Virus record (IMG/VR): IMGVR_UViG_3300021957_000187
Span: 1 to 30,650 of that record
Direction: 5' to 3' (one strand)
Length of the DNA stretch: 30,650 nucleotides
DNA from: a virus
Of the stretch, positions 17,967-24,532 are shown in pieces. The position numbers were made by a program, and so were the translations under genes. The notes under the pieces are model-generated. The model saw only the letters and a list, made by a program, of their open reading frames with translations, was not told where the DNA came from and did no database searches. How positions within the stretch are numbered: position 1 is the stretch's first letter; each line of letters opens with the position of its first letter.

Positions 17967-19562
17967 ATGGCTTCAGGCTCTCAAAAGGTCAAAACACCTA
18001 CAGGCTGGAATGCAACACAAGGTGCATGGGTAAAAACTCCCGATGGTTGGCGTGCGGTAGAACAAATCTACATTAAGACTCCTACTGGATGGAATAACGC
18101 TAGTGGACAGGAGACTACACAACAACCTTCTAGAAGACCCGCAACAGGAAGACTCCAAGCACAGAGACCAGCTACTGGAACAACCCCTGCCCGAAGACCA
18201 GCAACAGGAAGACTCCAAGCACAGAGACCAGCGACAGGACAAACGCCATATCCTGCTAACGCACAGACGCCAGGCACATATCCTGCCAACGCACAACAAC
18301 CTTATCCTGCTAACGCACAGACGCCAGGCACATATCCTGCCAACGCAAGACAGCCTGGAACTTACCAAACGCCATACAGAACTCCGTCTACGTATCAAGC
18401 AAGATACCCGTTTACATACCCTGCTAATTCGCAATCACCGTTTACGTATCAAGCAAGATACCCGTTTACATACCCTGCTAATTCACAAGCACCGTTTACG
18501 TATCAAGCAAGATATCCTTTTACATATCCAGCTTCTTACAGATACCCAAGTACATATCAAGCAAGATATCCATTTACGTATCAAGCACCAACAACTTATC
18601 GGGCAAGATACCCCGCTAATACAACGTACCCTGCTAACTTCAATGCGCCAGGCACGTATCCTGCTAATACAACGTACCCTGCTAACTTCAATGCGCCAGG
18701 CACGTATCCCGCTAATACAACGTATCCTGCTAATACAACTTACCCTGCTAATGCAAGGCAACCAGCAACGTATACCTATATTGGACAGCTGCCTGTAGCT
18801 TTCCAATTTAAAGGAGCTCCCAGTGTGGGACGAGTTCCTTCGCCTCTAATTGGCAACACACGGAATCCGTTCACGTATCAAGCGCCAACGACCTATCAAG
18901 CGCCAACGACCTATCAGTCAGCATATAGGTTCCCAAGTACGTATCAAGCACCAACGACCTATCAGGCATCATATAGGTTCCCAAGTACGTATCAAGCACC
19001 AACGACCTATCGTGCGAGATATCCAGCTAATACAACGTATCCAGCAAATGCTCGTGGAACATATCCTGCTAACTTTAGAGTACCCGCAGCTTATCAAGCA
19101 AGTGCTCGTGGAAGATACCCTGCTAACGCAAGACAACCTGGCACGTATCAGAACAATGCTAGAGGAAGATATCCAGCGAACGCAAGACAACCTGGCACGT
19201 ATCAGGCAAATGCTAGAGGAAGATATCCTGCTAACGCACAAACTCCTGGCACGTACCCTGCTAGTTATCAGACGCCATTTACGTATCAGGCTAATTACAG
19301 AACTCCGTCTATCTATCAGGCGAGGTCTCCGTTCACTTATCAGAATAACTATAGGACTCCGTCCACGTATCAGGCGCAACAACCTTATCCGTATCAGCAG
19401 AACTATCAGAACCCGTATCCGTTCCAACAGAACTATCAGAACCCGTATCCGTATCAGCAGAACTATCAGAACCCATACCCGTTCCAACAGGCTTATCAAC
19501 ATGCTGTACAAAGATGGGATGGAGTTTTACAACAACAGTGGCCCGCAACTCCTATTTCTTAG
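17967..19562 (+). CDS. Tyr/Pro-rich repeat protein 2 (putative virion adhesin)
   Basis: A 531-residue paralogue of the protein at 10048. The N-terminus carries three Trp modules (VKTPTGWN, VKTPDGWRAVEQIY, IKTPTGWN), a pattern known from phage tail proteins. Then comes an RRPATGRLQAQ repeat (present once in protein 1). Next are Tyr/Pro units such as TYPANAQTPG, TYQARYPF, TYQAPT and TYRARYPANT. Unit lengths are even (6, 8, 10, 12, 18), with aromatics at even and Pro at odd positions. A short unique centre (IGQLPVAFQFKGAPSVG) shares QFKG with protein 1. The C-terminus is Gln/Asn/Tyr-rich (QQNYQNPYPF copies) and ends VLQQQWPATPIS. AGGA at 17954-17957 precedes the ATG. It is the last gene before a terminator and the modification-type enzymes. 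Surface exposure and adhesion are inferred. Confidence 0.7.
   Translation: MASGSQKVKTPTGWNATQGAWVKTPDGWRAVEQIYIKTPTGWNNASGQETTQQPSRRPATGRLQAQRPATGTTPARRPATGRLQAQRPATGQTPYPANAQTPGTYPANAQQPYPANAQTPGTYPANARQPGTYQTPYRTPSTYQARYPFTYPANSQSPFTYQARYPFTYPANSQAPFTYQARYPFTYPASYRYPSTYQARYPFTYQAPTTYRARYPANTTYPANFNAPGTYPANTTYPANFNAPGTYPANTTYPANTTYPANARQPATYTYIGQLPVAFQFKGAPSVGRVPSPLIGNTRNPFTYQAPTTYQAPTTYQSAYRFPSTYQAPTTYQASYRFPSTYQAPTTYRARYPANTTYPANARGTYPANFRVPAAYQASARGRYPANARQPGTYQNNARGRYPANARQPGTYQANARGRYPANAQTPGTYPASYQTPFTYQANYRTPSIYQARSPFTYQNNYRTPSTYQAQQPYPYQQNYQNPYPFQQNYQNPYPYQQNYQNPYPFQQAYQHAVQRWDGVLQQQWPATPIS
18115..18775 (+). repeat. Coding tandem repeat block 1 of Tyr/Pro protein 2
   Basis: Imperfect repeats including two near-identical AATACAACGTACCCTGCTAA units (about 18617-18720) and CAAGCAAGATACCCGTTTAC units. 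Steps are multiples of 6 nt (18, 24, 30). Confidence 0.85.
18860..19500 (+). repeat. Coding tandem repeat block 2 of Tyr/Pro protein 2
   Basis: Repeats built from CAAGCGCCAACGACCTAT, CGCAAGACAACCTGGCACGT and CAGAACTATCAGAACCCGTA. It shares a 39-nt identical stretch (19398-19436) with the first Tyr/Pro gene. Confidence 0.85.
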
Positions 19563-19567
19563 TGACT

Positions 19568-19596
19568 AAATACTAGAACAAATCTAGTATTTTATT
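19568..19596 (+). terminator. Hairpin terminator after the fibre cassette
   Basis: AAATACTAGA (19568-19577) pairs perfectly with TCTAGTATTT (19583-19592) over a 5-nt loop and is followed by TATT. The 10-bp stem is AU-rich and the U-tract is short and broken, so termination may be partial. It lies 6 nt after the stop of repeat protein 2. Confidence 0.65.
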
Positions 19597-19606
19597 ATGG
19601 AGTATT

Positions 19607-21178
19607 ATGGAACATTTGAGTAAACCTCAGCAGGCCCATTCGGCACTGAGACCTAAATCACAACCCGAATATGATAGTATGGGTTTCAACCCTATGCGTC
19701 TTGATTGGACTAGCGAGAGTCCACGTTCACAGATATTTTACAAGGGTGGTCACTACATGGGTGAAATACCTATTTGGGCCGATGGTAGTATCGACACCAC
19801 CTGTAATACATTCAAAAACGCCAAACGTCTTATGGAAGAAGTCTATGTACCCACTTGTAAATTAGTTACTTGGGGTGACTTAAAAAAATCTAAGAAGATA
19901 GATTTGAATAGATTCTCATTAGATTATCAAGCTTCAGGGTACTTGAAATATATACCCGACTTCCACTCTACTGGCGGTTCAATGCAAAGAGAGGAAACTG
20001 TAACAGGTAGAAAGATAGGTGGAAAGGGTGAAGATAGGGACGAGGTTGGGTCAACATTTTATCATGGGTGTAAGGGACATTGGTTACTCCATGATGTAAA
20101 AAAGAATGGTCTAAATCAACCCATTCAAGGCGTCATATTTAAAAGTCATATAGATGATGAGTATAATATTCACATACATCCTGGCTCAGTTAGACAAGGT
20201 GTATTTGGTATGGTGGATGATGATGACAACGAGTTAATCATTTGGGATGCATATAATGCCTTTGATGAGATTGACCCCCTTCCTATAGAAGACTGGATGA
20301 AAATATTTGCTAGACCTCAATTTGATGGTCAAATACCTACGTGTATGAATTTAGTATACAGTTATACTCATCTTGAAATACAAGTTAGTGGTGCGTGGAA
20401 AGATGAAAAGGAAGACATGGATGTCAATTGGAGAGCTAAGGTTACAGAATTTTCCAAGAAAGTATCTAAAAAGTTTAATGGGAAACCATTGAATATTTAC
20501 ATTGGGTATGATTCTAGACATGAGGGTATAGAAGATATACAAATAGAATCTATACAAAAGGCAATGTCTAAAACTATCAAAAAAGAACCCGCTATTAAAT
20601 TTGTTCCCGAATTCAAATTGCTTGACATTTCAAAGATTCCCGAATATACTAGAGAATATGGTAATCAATCTACTGAGTTTACATACAGTAGATTTCTAAT
20701 CCCGTACTTAGAGAATTATGAAGGGTTTAGTATGTTTATAGATAACGATTTTATATGGAAGAGACCTTTGTGGGAAATGTTCTACTTTCTACACCCCGAT
20801 AATGCTGTAGCATGTGTTCAATATGAACATGAACTGGAAAAGATGTCTACAACTAAAATGGGTGGTGAGAAGAATGTAATGTATCCGAAAAAACTATGGT
20901 CTAGTTTCATGGTATTCAATAACAGTCACGAAGACTGTAAAAAACTAACTCCCGATATTATTAATACGGAAAGCGGTGAATACTTACATCAATTTAAATG
21001 GACTGATAAGATTGACCGCATCCCCGATAAATACATTTTAACAGAGGGGATGTCCGATGACGATAAACGTCATCACGCTGTACACTATACAAGAGGTGGC
21101 CCATGGATAGAGGGTATGGATTGCAGTGAAATCAAACACCTAGAGTTGTATAACACTTTTTTAGACAACAATAAATAA
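19607..21178 (+). CDS. GT8-like glycosyltransferase with extra N-terminal domain
   Basis: A 523-residue putative two-domain protein. The C-terminal half (about 294-515) looks like a GT-A fold glycosyltransferase of the GT8 type. It begins LNIYIGYDSRHEG, has FTYSRFLIPYLENYEG, and a DxD metal/sugar-nucleotide motif D379-N380-D381 in FIDNDF. WSSFMVFNN (431-439) and the closing HYTRGGPW (493-500) correspond to the conserved GT8 end. The N-terminal half is different: HGCKGHWLLHDVKKNG (153-168) followed by IHIHPGSVRQGVF (188-200) resembles the ParB/sulfiredoxin-like layout seen in phage proteins. That assignment is weaker. GGAG lies 4 nt before the ATG. It opens the auxiliary enzyme operon. Substrate is unknown; a virion protein, a host glycan or DNA are all possible. 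Confidence 0.7.
   Translation: MEHLSKPQQAHSALRPKSQPEYDSMGFNPMRLDWTSESPRSQIFYKGGHYMGEIPIWADGSIDTTCNTFKNAKRLMEEVYVPTCKLVTWGDLKKSKKIDLNRFSLDYQASGYLKYIPDFHSTGGSMQREETVTGRKIGGKGEDRDEVGSTFYHGCKGHWLLHDVKKNGLNQPIQGVIFKSHIDDEYNIHIHPGSVRQGVFGMVDDDDNELIIWDAYNAFDEIDPLPIEDWMKIFARPQFDGQIPTCMNLVYSYTHLEIQVSGAWKDEKEDMDVNWRAKVTEFSKKVSKKFNGKPLNIYIGYDSRHEGIEDIQIESIQKAMSKTIKKEPAIKFVPEFKLLDISKIPEYTREYGNQSTEFTYSRFLIPYLENYEGFSMFIDNDFIWKRPLWEMFYFLHPDNAVACVQYEHELEKMSTTKMGGEKNVMYPKKLWSSFMVFNNSHEDCKKLTPDIINTESGEYLHQFKWTDKIDRIPDKYILTEGMSDDDKRHHAVHYTRGGPWIEGMDCSEIKHLELYNTFLDNNK
21170..21177 (+). promoter_or_regulatory. Possible late promoter AATAAATA
   Basis: nATAAATA match overlapping the stop of the glycosyltransferase gene. 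The expected start is near 21183, only about 14 nt before ATG 21197, and the GAGAGGA ribosome site (21182-21188) lies at its edge. The sequence also encodes Asn-Lys-stop, so chance is possible. Confidence 0.4.
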
Positions 21179-21196
21179 TTCGAGAGGAAATATATT

Positions 21197-21754
21197 ATGA
21201 ATGCTTTAATTTTTACTGAAGATAACAATCTTCACATCACTCAACAAAATGGGTTGAGATATAACTACGACAACGTTTCTAAACCTAATCTTGGTTTTGA
21301 TTTTGATGTTATCATCTATGATAACAGAGATGAGTATAAGGTTGTTAACTATGATGATTCTAAATCATTTGACCAACAGAATAGGGAACCGCTTACTGAC
21401 ACTGACAGAGATGCCATTGAAAATTTTATAACAAATTCAGAACCACCACAAGGTGTATCTTTAGCAGACCAACATTGTGGAGACCTTCAGAGTTACGTTG
21501 ATGACATGGTTAATGATATGTGTGGTCAGTATCGTTTTAATGATTTGACTCAAGTTGTTTATGCTGGAAGAGAAGGGTCAAACCATCCCTTTAGGTCTGA
21601 TGCAAGACGGGTTATGGAATATGCAGACGCTACATATGGTATATTTTTTCAAGTGGTGAATGAAATCCAATCAACAAGAGAAGACCATATTAAAGATTTT
21701 GAATCTTACTCAAATCAAATACCAACTCCAATAACTAATAACAGTTTGTCTTAA
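21197..21754 (+). CDS. Conserved-looking phage protein, unknown function
   Basis: A 185-residue acidic protein without membrane segments. The first 60 residues look beta-rich (ALIFTEDNNLHITQ, FDVIIYDNRDEYKVV). The C-terminal part is helical, with FRSDARRVMEYADATYG and EIQSTREDHIKDFESY. That helical end faintly recalls tail-fibre assembly or DUF4376-type proteins of phages, but I cannot assign it. GAGAGGA (21182-21188) precedes the ATG. Its stop overlaps the next start by one base (TAATG), tying it to the oxygenase downstream. It could be a chaperone or partner for the enzymes or the fibre proteins. Confidence 0.6.
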   Translation: MNALIFTEDNNLHITQQNGLRYNYDNVSKPNLGFDFDVIIYDNRDEYKVVNYDDSKSFDQQNREPLTDTDRDAIENFITNSEPPQGVSLADQHCGDLQSYVDDMVNDMCGQYRFNDLTQVVYAGREGSNHPFRSDARRVMEYADATYGIFFQVVNEIQSTREDHIKDFESYSNQIPTPITNNSLS

Positions 21755-22533
21755 TGGAAATTGTCTATCATGATTCGCCCTTTAAGTTGTCGAACGACAA
21801 CTATCCATTTGGTAAAGGTAACGAGGCAACGATTCATGTGGTAGATAATTACTTAGAACCGCATCTTTGGCATTGGTGGGATAAAAAGTTAATTGAGTCA
21901 TGTGTTTGGTCAAAAACAAATCAAGTTGGTAGTGATAGTAAAACAGGATTACCCCATCATAGTTTTTGGGGCGGTACATTTTTTAATTCGATGTTTACCG
22001 ATGGCCCAGAACTAAACGTTCCCGAATATACAGAAAATACGTATACATACTTTCCCCGATATTTCGACCAAAGAGTTAGAACAGACTTTGGGTTTGAATG
22101 GGTCAACTATGATTATATGGGATTGAATAGTCAAACACAAGGTCTTGATGGTACAAACCACACAGATTGTGCAGAGGATGCTGATTGGAATTTATCATTT
22201 TTATTTTACTTAAATACGTTTTGGAATCCATCGTGGGGTGGAGATTTAAGAATGTATGACACCAATGAAGGTGGGGGTAGAAATGATTCACAAGACAAGT
22301 ATGAGATAGGAAGGATTGAGTTTAAACCAAACAGACTGTTATTATTTGATGGTAGAACACCTCATGGTGCAGAGGCTCCAACTGCAGCTGCTAAATATGT
22401 AGATAGACGGTCATTGGTTCATCGTGGAACTGAAATAAGATTTGCTGATAAAGAAGATACATATATGCCAAACGTAGAAAAGAAACTAAACTTTAATCGA
22501 TACGCTGTACAAAAGCATTTTGGGGAGTGGTAA
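21754..22533 (+). CDS. 2OG-Fe(II) oxygenase, prolyl 4-hydroxylase-like
   Basis: A 259-residue 2-oxoglutarate/Fe(II)-dependent dioxygenase with a double-stranded beta-helix core. The iron facial triad is visible: H136-x-D138 in TNHTDCAED and H204 in RTPHGAEAP. The 2-oxoglutarate-binding Arg is probably R219 in DRRSLVHR. WNPSWGGDLRMY (157-168) and FKPNRLLLFDG (190-200) match the prolyl 4-hydroxylase-type pattern of gain-of-strand before the distal His. Such enzymes hydroxylate Pro or other residues in proteins; some act on small molecules. It is coupled by TAATG to both neighbours. Candidate substrates are the Pro-rich repeat proteins upstream; this is inference. The active site appears intact. 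Confidence 0.8.
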   Translation: MEIVYHDSPFKLSNDNYPFGKGNEATIHVVDNYLEPHLWHWWDKKLIESCVWSKTNQVGSDSKTGLPHHSFWGGTFFNSMFTDGPELNVPEYTENTYTYFPRYFDQRVRTDFGFEWVNYDYMGLNSQTQGLDGTNHTDCAEDADWNLSFLFYLNTFWNPSWGGDLRMYDTNEGGGRNDSQDKYEIGRIEFKPNRLLLFDGRTPHGAEAPTAAAKYVDRRSLVHRGTEIRFADKEDTYMPNVEKKLNFNRYAVQKHFGEW

Positions 22534-23477
22534 TGCCTACTATTACTTTTAGTTCGTTTGAAACCGAATCCTTTGAAACACTAAGACCTGTACCTTCAAA
22601 TAAAATGCAACCCGACTGGTGGAAGAAATCAAAGGTACATGCAATTCAAAATGGAGTCGCCACTATAACTCTAAGGTCATGTCCTGCCATGCATGATTGG
22701 TTAGCAACAGGTTATTATATTGCAACTAGCACTGACATAGAGTGTATCTACGATGATAATAGAAACGCTTGGCATACACGGACTCCAGCTTCTAAGTCCA
22801 CGATGGAGTTTAAAAACCAAACTTCACCAACCCATGATAAAGCACAATTGATGAAGGACAACTTTTCATTTATTATAAATGATGAGGAGAGTTCAAACAT
22901 GGATGCATTTAAGTTTAGAGTACCTTGGAGAGTGGAAACTCCGCCAGGATATTCATGTCTTTACTTAGACCCCTTTTTGCACCAAAATAAATGGTTTAGG
23001 ACATGGCAAGGTGTGATGGATACGGATATGTTTAATACACAGACTGACAATCAGCAAGTCATAGTTTATCCTCTTGTAAAAAAATCTTTTGTAATTCCTA
23101 AAGATACACCAATTGTACAGATAGTTCCATACAGAAGAGAAGAGTGGGTAGCATCATATATACATAGGGATTTTTCATCAGCAATAACAGAGAATGACCA
23201 TAGAACTTCAGTTTACGGAAAACAACCAATATCAGAACATTGTAGAATAGAAGGAGTAGAGGACTCAGCCGACAATCAAATTCCAGGCGGGTTCTATAGA
23301 AAATATATGTGGGAAAATAAAGTAAAGGATTTCAAAGACGCTCCTAAAGATGAGTGCCCATTTGACCCAAAAACGGGGAAGATGAAAGAAGATTTTAAAG
23401 AAAAACAACAAGACTTGACTGAATTGAACGGAGACGGCAATCGGGATAGGGGGAGATACGGGGAAGATGGCCGTTAG
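22533..23477 (+). CDS. Cupin-like conserved phage protein (DUF6065-like)
   Basis: About 314 residues. I choose ATG 22533, which overlaps the upstream stop as TAATG and has GGGGAG (22522-22527) at good spacing; a GTG two codons upstream (22527) is the longer alternative. Blocks are PDWWKKSKVHAI, TLRSCPAMHDWLATGYYI, FKFRVPWRVETPPGYSCLYL, WQGVMDTDMF and a PIVQIVPYRREEW end. From memory this layout resembles DUF6065, a small beta-barrel-like family of unknown function often near 2OG oxygenases in phages. The C-terminal 60 residues are charged and low in complexity (KTGKMKEDFKEKQQD), probably disordered. It overlaps the next gene by 11 nt. Sitting between two oxygenases, it is probably part of the same pathway. 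Confidence 0.6.
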   Translation: MPTITFSSFETESFETLRPVPSNKMQPDWWKKSKVHAIQNGVATITLRSCPAMHDWLATGYYIATSTDIECIYDDNRNAWHTRTPASKSTMEFKNQTSPTHDKAQLMKDNFSFIINDEESSNMDAFKFRVPWRVETPPGYSCLYLDPFLHQNKWFRTWQGVMDTDMFNTQTDNQQVIVYPLVKKSFVIPKDTPIVQIVPYRREEWVASYIHRDFSSAITENDHRTSVYGKQPISEHCRIEGVEDSADNQIPGGFYRKYMWENKVKDFKDAPKDECPFDPKTGKMKEDFKEKQQDLTELNGDGNRDRGRYGEDGR

Positions 23478-24210
23478 ATTATTGTTTCCAACATATGTAT
23501 TCCATAGGAATTTTCTAGACCCAAATCTAGATGAATCCCAAGGGTACGATTTGGAATATGCAGAGATGTTAGTGAATGAAGTTGACGAAATGCGAAAGCG
23601 TGACCCTATAGGCAGAAACGTATCTAACTCAACAAGTCCTACAGAAAGTTATCAATCGGGTTGGCAGTCAAACGATGGTTGCGAATCCAATGCTATTTTT
23701 CAAAAATGTATGAATCGTATAAGTAGATTTTTTCAAGATGAGGTTCTACCCTTCCATGGAATACATGATAGTAGTGGGATGAAAATGAAAGCAGGAAACT
23801 CATGGGCAAATGTTAACGAAAAGGGGTCTTTCAATAGACCTCACACGCATAACGGTTGCTGGTATTCAGGCGTTTTATACTTAAAAGCAGATGGAGATGA
23901 GGGATGTTTTGTAGCAACTGATACTGACCAAAAGGTGTTATCGATGTTTCCTCACCATCAAAGAGTTAGAGGTGACATGGCACTTCAACCTAAAACAGGA
24001 GATATACATTTATTTCCTAGTGGGTTGTTACACATGGTTGAACCCAACTACACAGATAAATCTAGATATAGCATATCATTTAATATGGACATGGAAAGTG
24101 TATTAAGCAATCAAGGTAAAGGCAACTTTGGTCAAGATTTTTCCGACCCCAATTATGACAATGATGAGTTCGTATTTAATATAGATGAAAGAGGTAACCC
24201 AATACGCTAA
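23467..24210 (+). CDS. 2OG-Fe(II) oxygenase, TIGR02466-like
   Basis: A 247-residue oxygenase of the type annotated in marine phages as putative 2OG-Fe(II) oxygenase (TIGR02466 / 2OG-FeII_Oxy_5). The start VRLLFPTYVFHRNF is typical. The core has NSWANVNEKGSFNRPHTHNG (H126-x-H128) before YSGVLYLKA, then GDIHLFPSGLLHMVEPN (distal H189) and RYSISFNM with R200 as candidate 2-oxoglutarate ligand. The usual D of HxD is not evident in the H-T-H stretch, so metal ligation differs from the first oxygenase. GGGGAAG precedes the ATG inside the upstream gene. Substrate is unknown. Confidence 0.8.
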   Translation: MAVRLLFPTYVFHRNFLDPNLDESQGYDLEYAEMLVNEVDEMRKRDPIGRNVSNSTSPTESYQSGWQSNDGCESNAIFQKCMNRISRFFQDEVLPFHGIHDSSGMKMKAGNSWANVNEKGSFNRPHTHNGCWYSGVLYLKADGDEGCFVATDTDQKVLSMFPHHQRVRGDMALQPKTGDIHLFPSGLLHMVEPNYTDKSRYSISFNMDMESVLSNQGKGNFGQDFSDPNYDNDEFVFNIDERGNPIR

Positions 24211-24213
24211 TTT

Positions 24214-24221
24214 CATAAATA
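24214..24221 (+). promoter_or_regulatory. Late promoter CATAAATA
   Basis: nATAAATA match exactly 5 nt (GATTT) before ATG 24227, the same spacing as at 11579. There is no ribosome site between it and the ATG. Confidence 0.6.
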
Positions 24222-24226
24222 GATTT

Positions 24227-24496
24227 ATGGAATCAGAAATTATCTCAATAGACGCAGGCATGATATGGAACATCGTATTGACCTTTATTTTAGCCCCAAT
24301 GGGATTTTTAGTACGTTCTGTGTTATCAGAACAGAAACGTATTGATATCCTAATAAACAAAACACGTGAAGAAGTCGCTAAAGACTATGTTACACGTGAA
24401 CAACTTGGGAAAGAGTTGGAAAGATTGTCTGATACATTAGACAGAATTGATAATAAGTTGGATAGACTACAATCTAAGACTTACTTCCAAGAATAA
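24227..24496 (+). CDS. Small membrane-anchored coiled-coil protein
   Basis: An 89-residue protein from ATG 24227. An in-frame ATG at 24185 inside the oxygenase gene would add 14 residues but lies upstream of the late promoter at 24214. One hydrophobic segment (MIWNIVLTFILAPMGFLV, about 12-29) is followed by a charged helical region (QKRIDILINKTREEV, LSDTLDRIDNKLDRL) that should form a coiled coil. Comparable short proteins sit beside neck genes in T4-like cyanophages, by recollection; function is unknown. One transmembrane helix plus coiled coil could fit a membrane anchor or lysis accessory, but no lysis gene accompanies it. No ribosome site is present. Confidence 0.7.
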   Translation: MESEIISIDAGMIWNIVLTFILAPMGFLVRSVLSEQKRIDILINKTREEVAKDYVTREQLGKELERLSDTLDRIDNKLDRLQSKTYFQE

Positions 24497-24500
24497 TTCT

Positions 24501-24508
24501 TATAAATA
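24501..24508 (+). promoter_or_regulatory. T4-type late promoter TATAAATA
   Basis: Exact consensus. The expected start near 24514 keeps the AAAGGA ribosome site (24517-24522), 10 nt before ATG 24533. Confidence 0.8.
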
Positions 24509-24532
24509 GTAGTATTAAAGGAAATTACTACT

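Noticed and set aside
18969-19511. 180-codon antisense frame over repeat protein 2
   Set aside because: Arg/Ile/Leu repeats are the reverse of the Tyr/Pro repeats; no supporting signals.
18103-19569. Long + strand open frames (231 and 239 codons) overlapping repeat protein 2 in another frame
   Set aside because: They are by-products of tandem repeats without stops; products are His/Arg/Leu-rich nonsense, have no ribosome site, and the Tyr/Pro frame shows the phased pattern.
22527-22535. GTG start two codons upstream for the DUF6065-like gene
   Set aside because: ATG 22533 has the TAATG coupling seen at neighbouring junctions and a GGGGAG site at suitable spacing.
24185-24226. Upstream ATG for the small membrane protein
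   Set aside because: It lies inside the oxygenase gene and upstream of the late promoter; the extra 14 residues are hydrophilic and precede a natural start.
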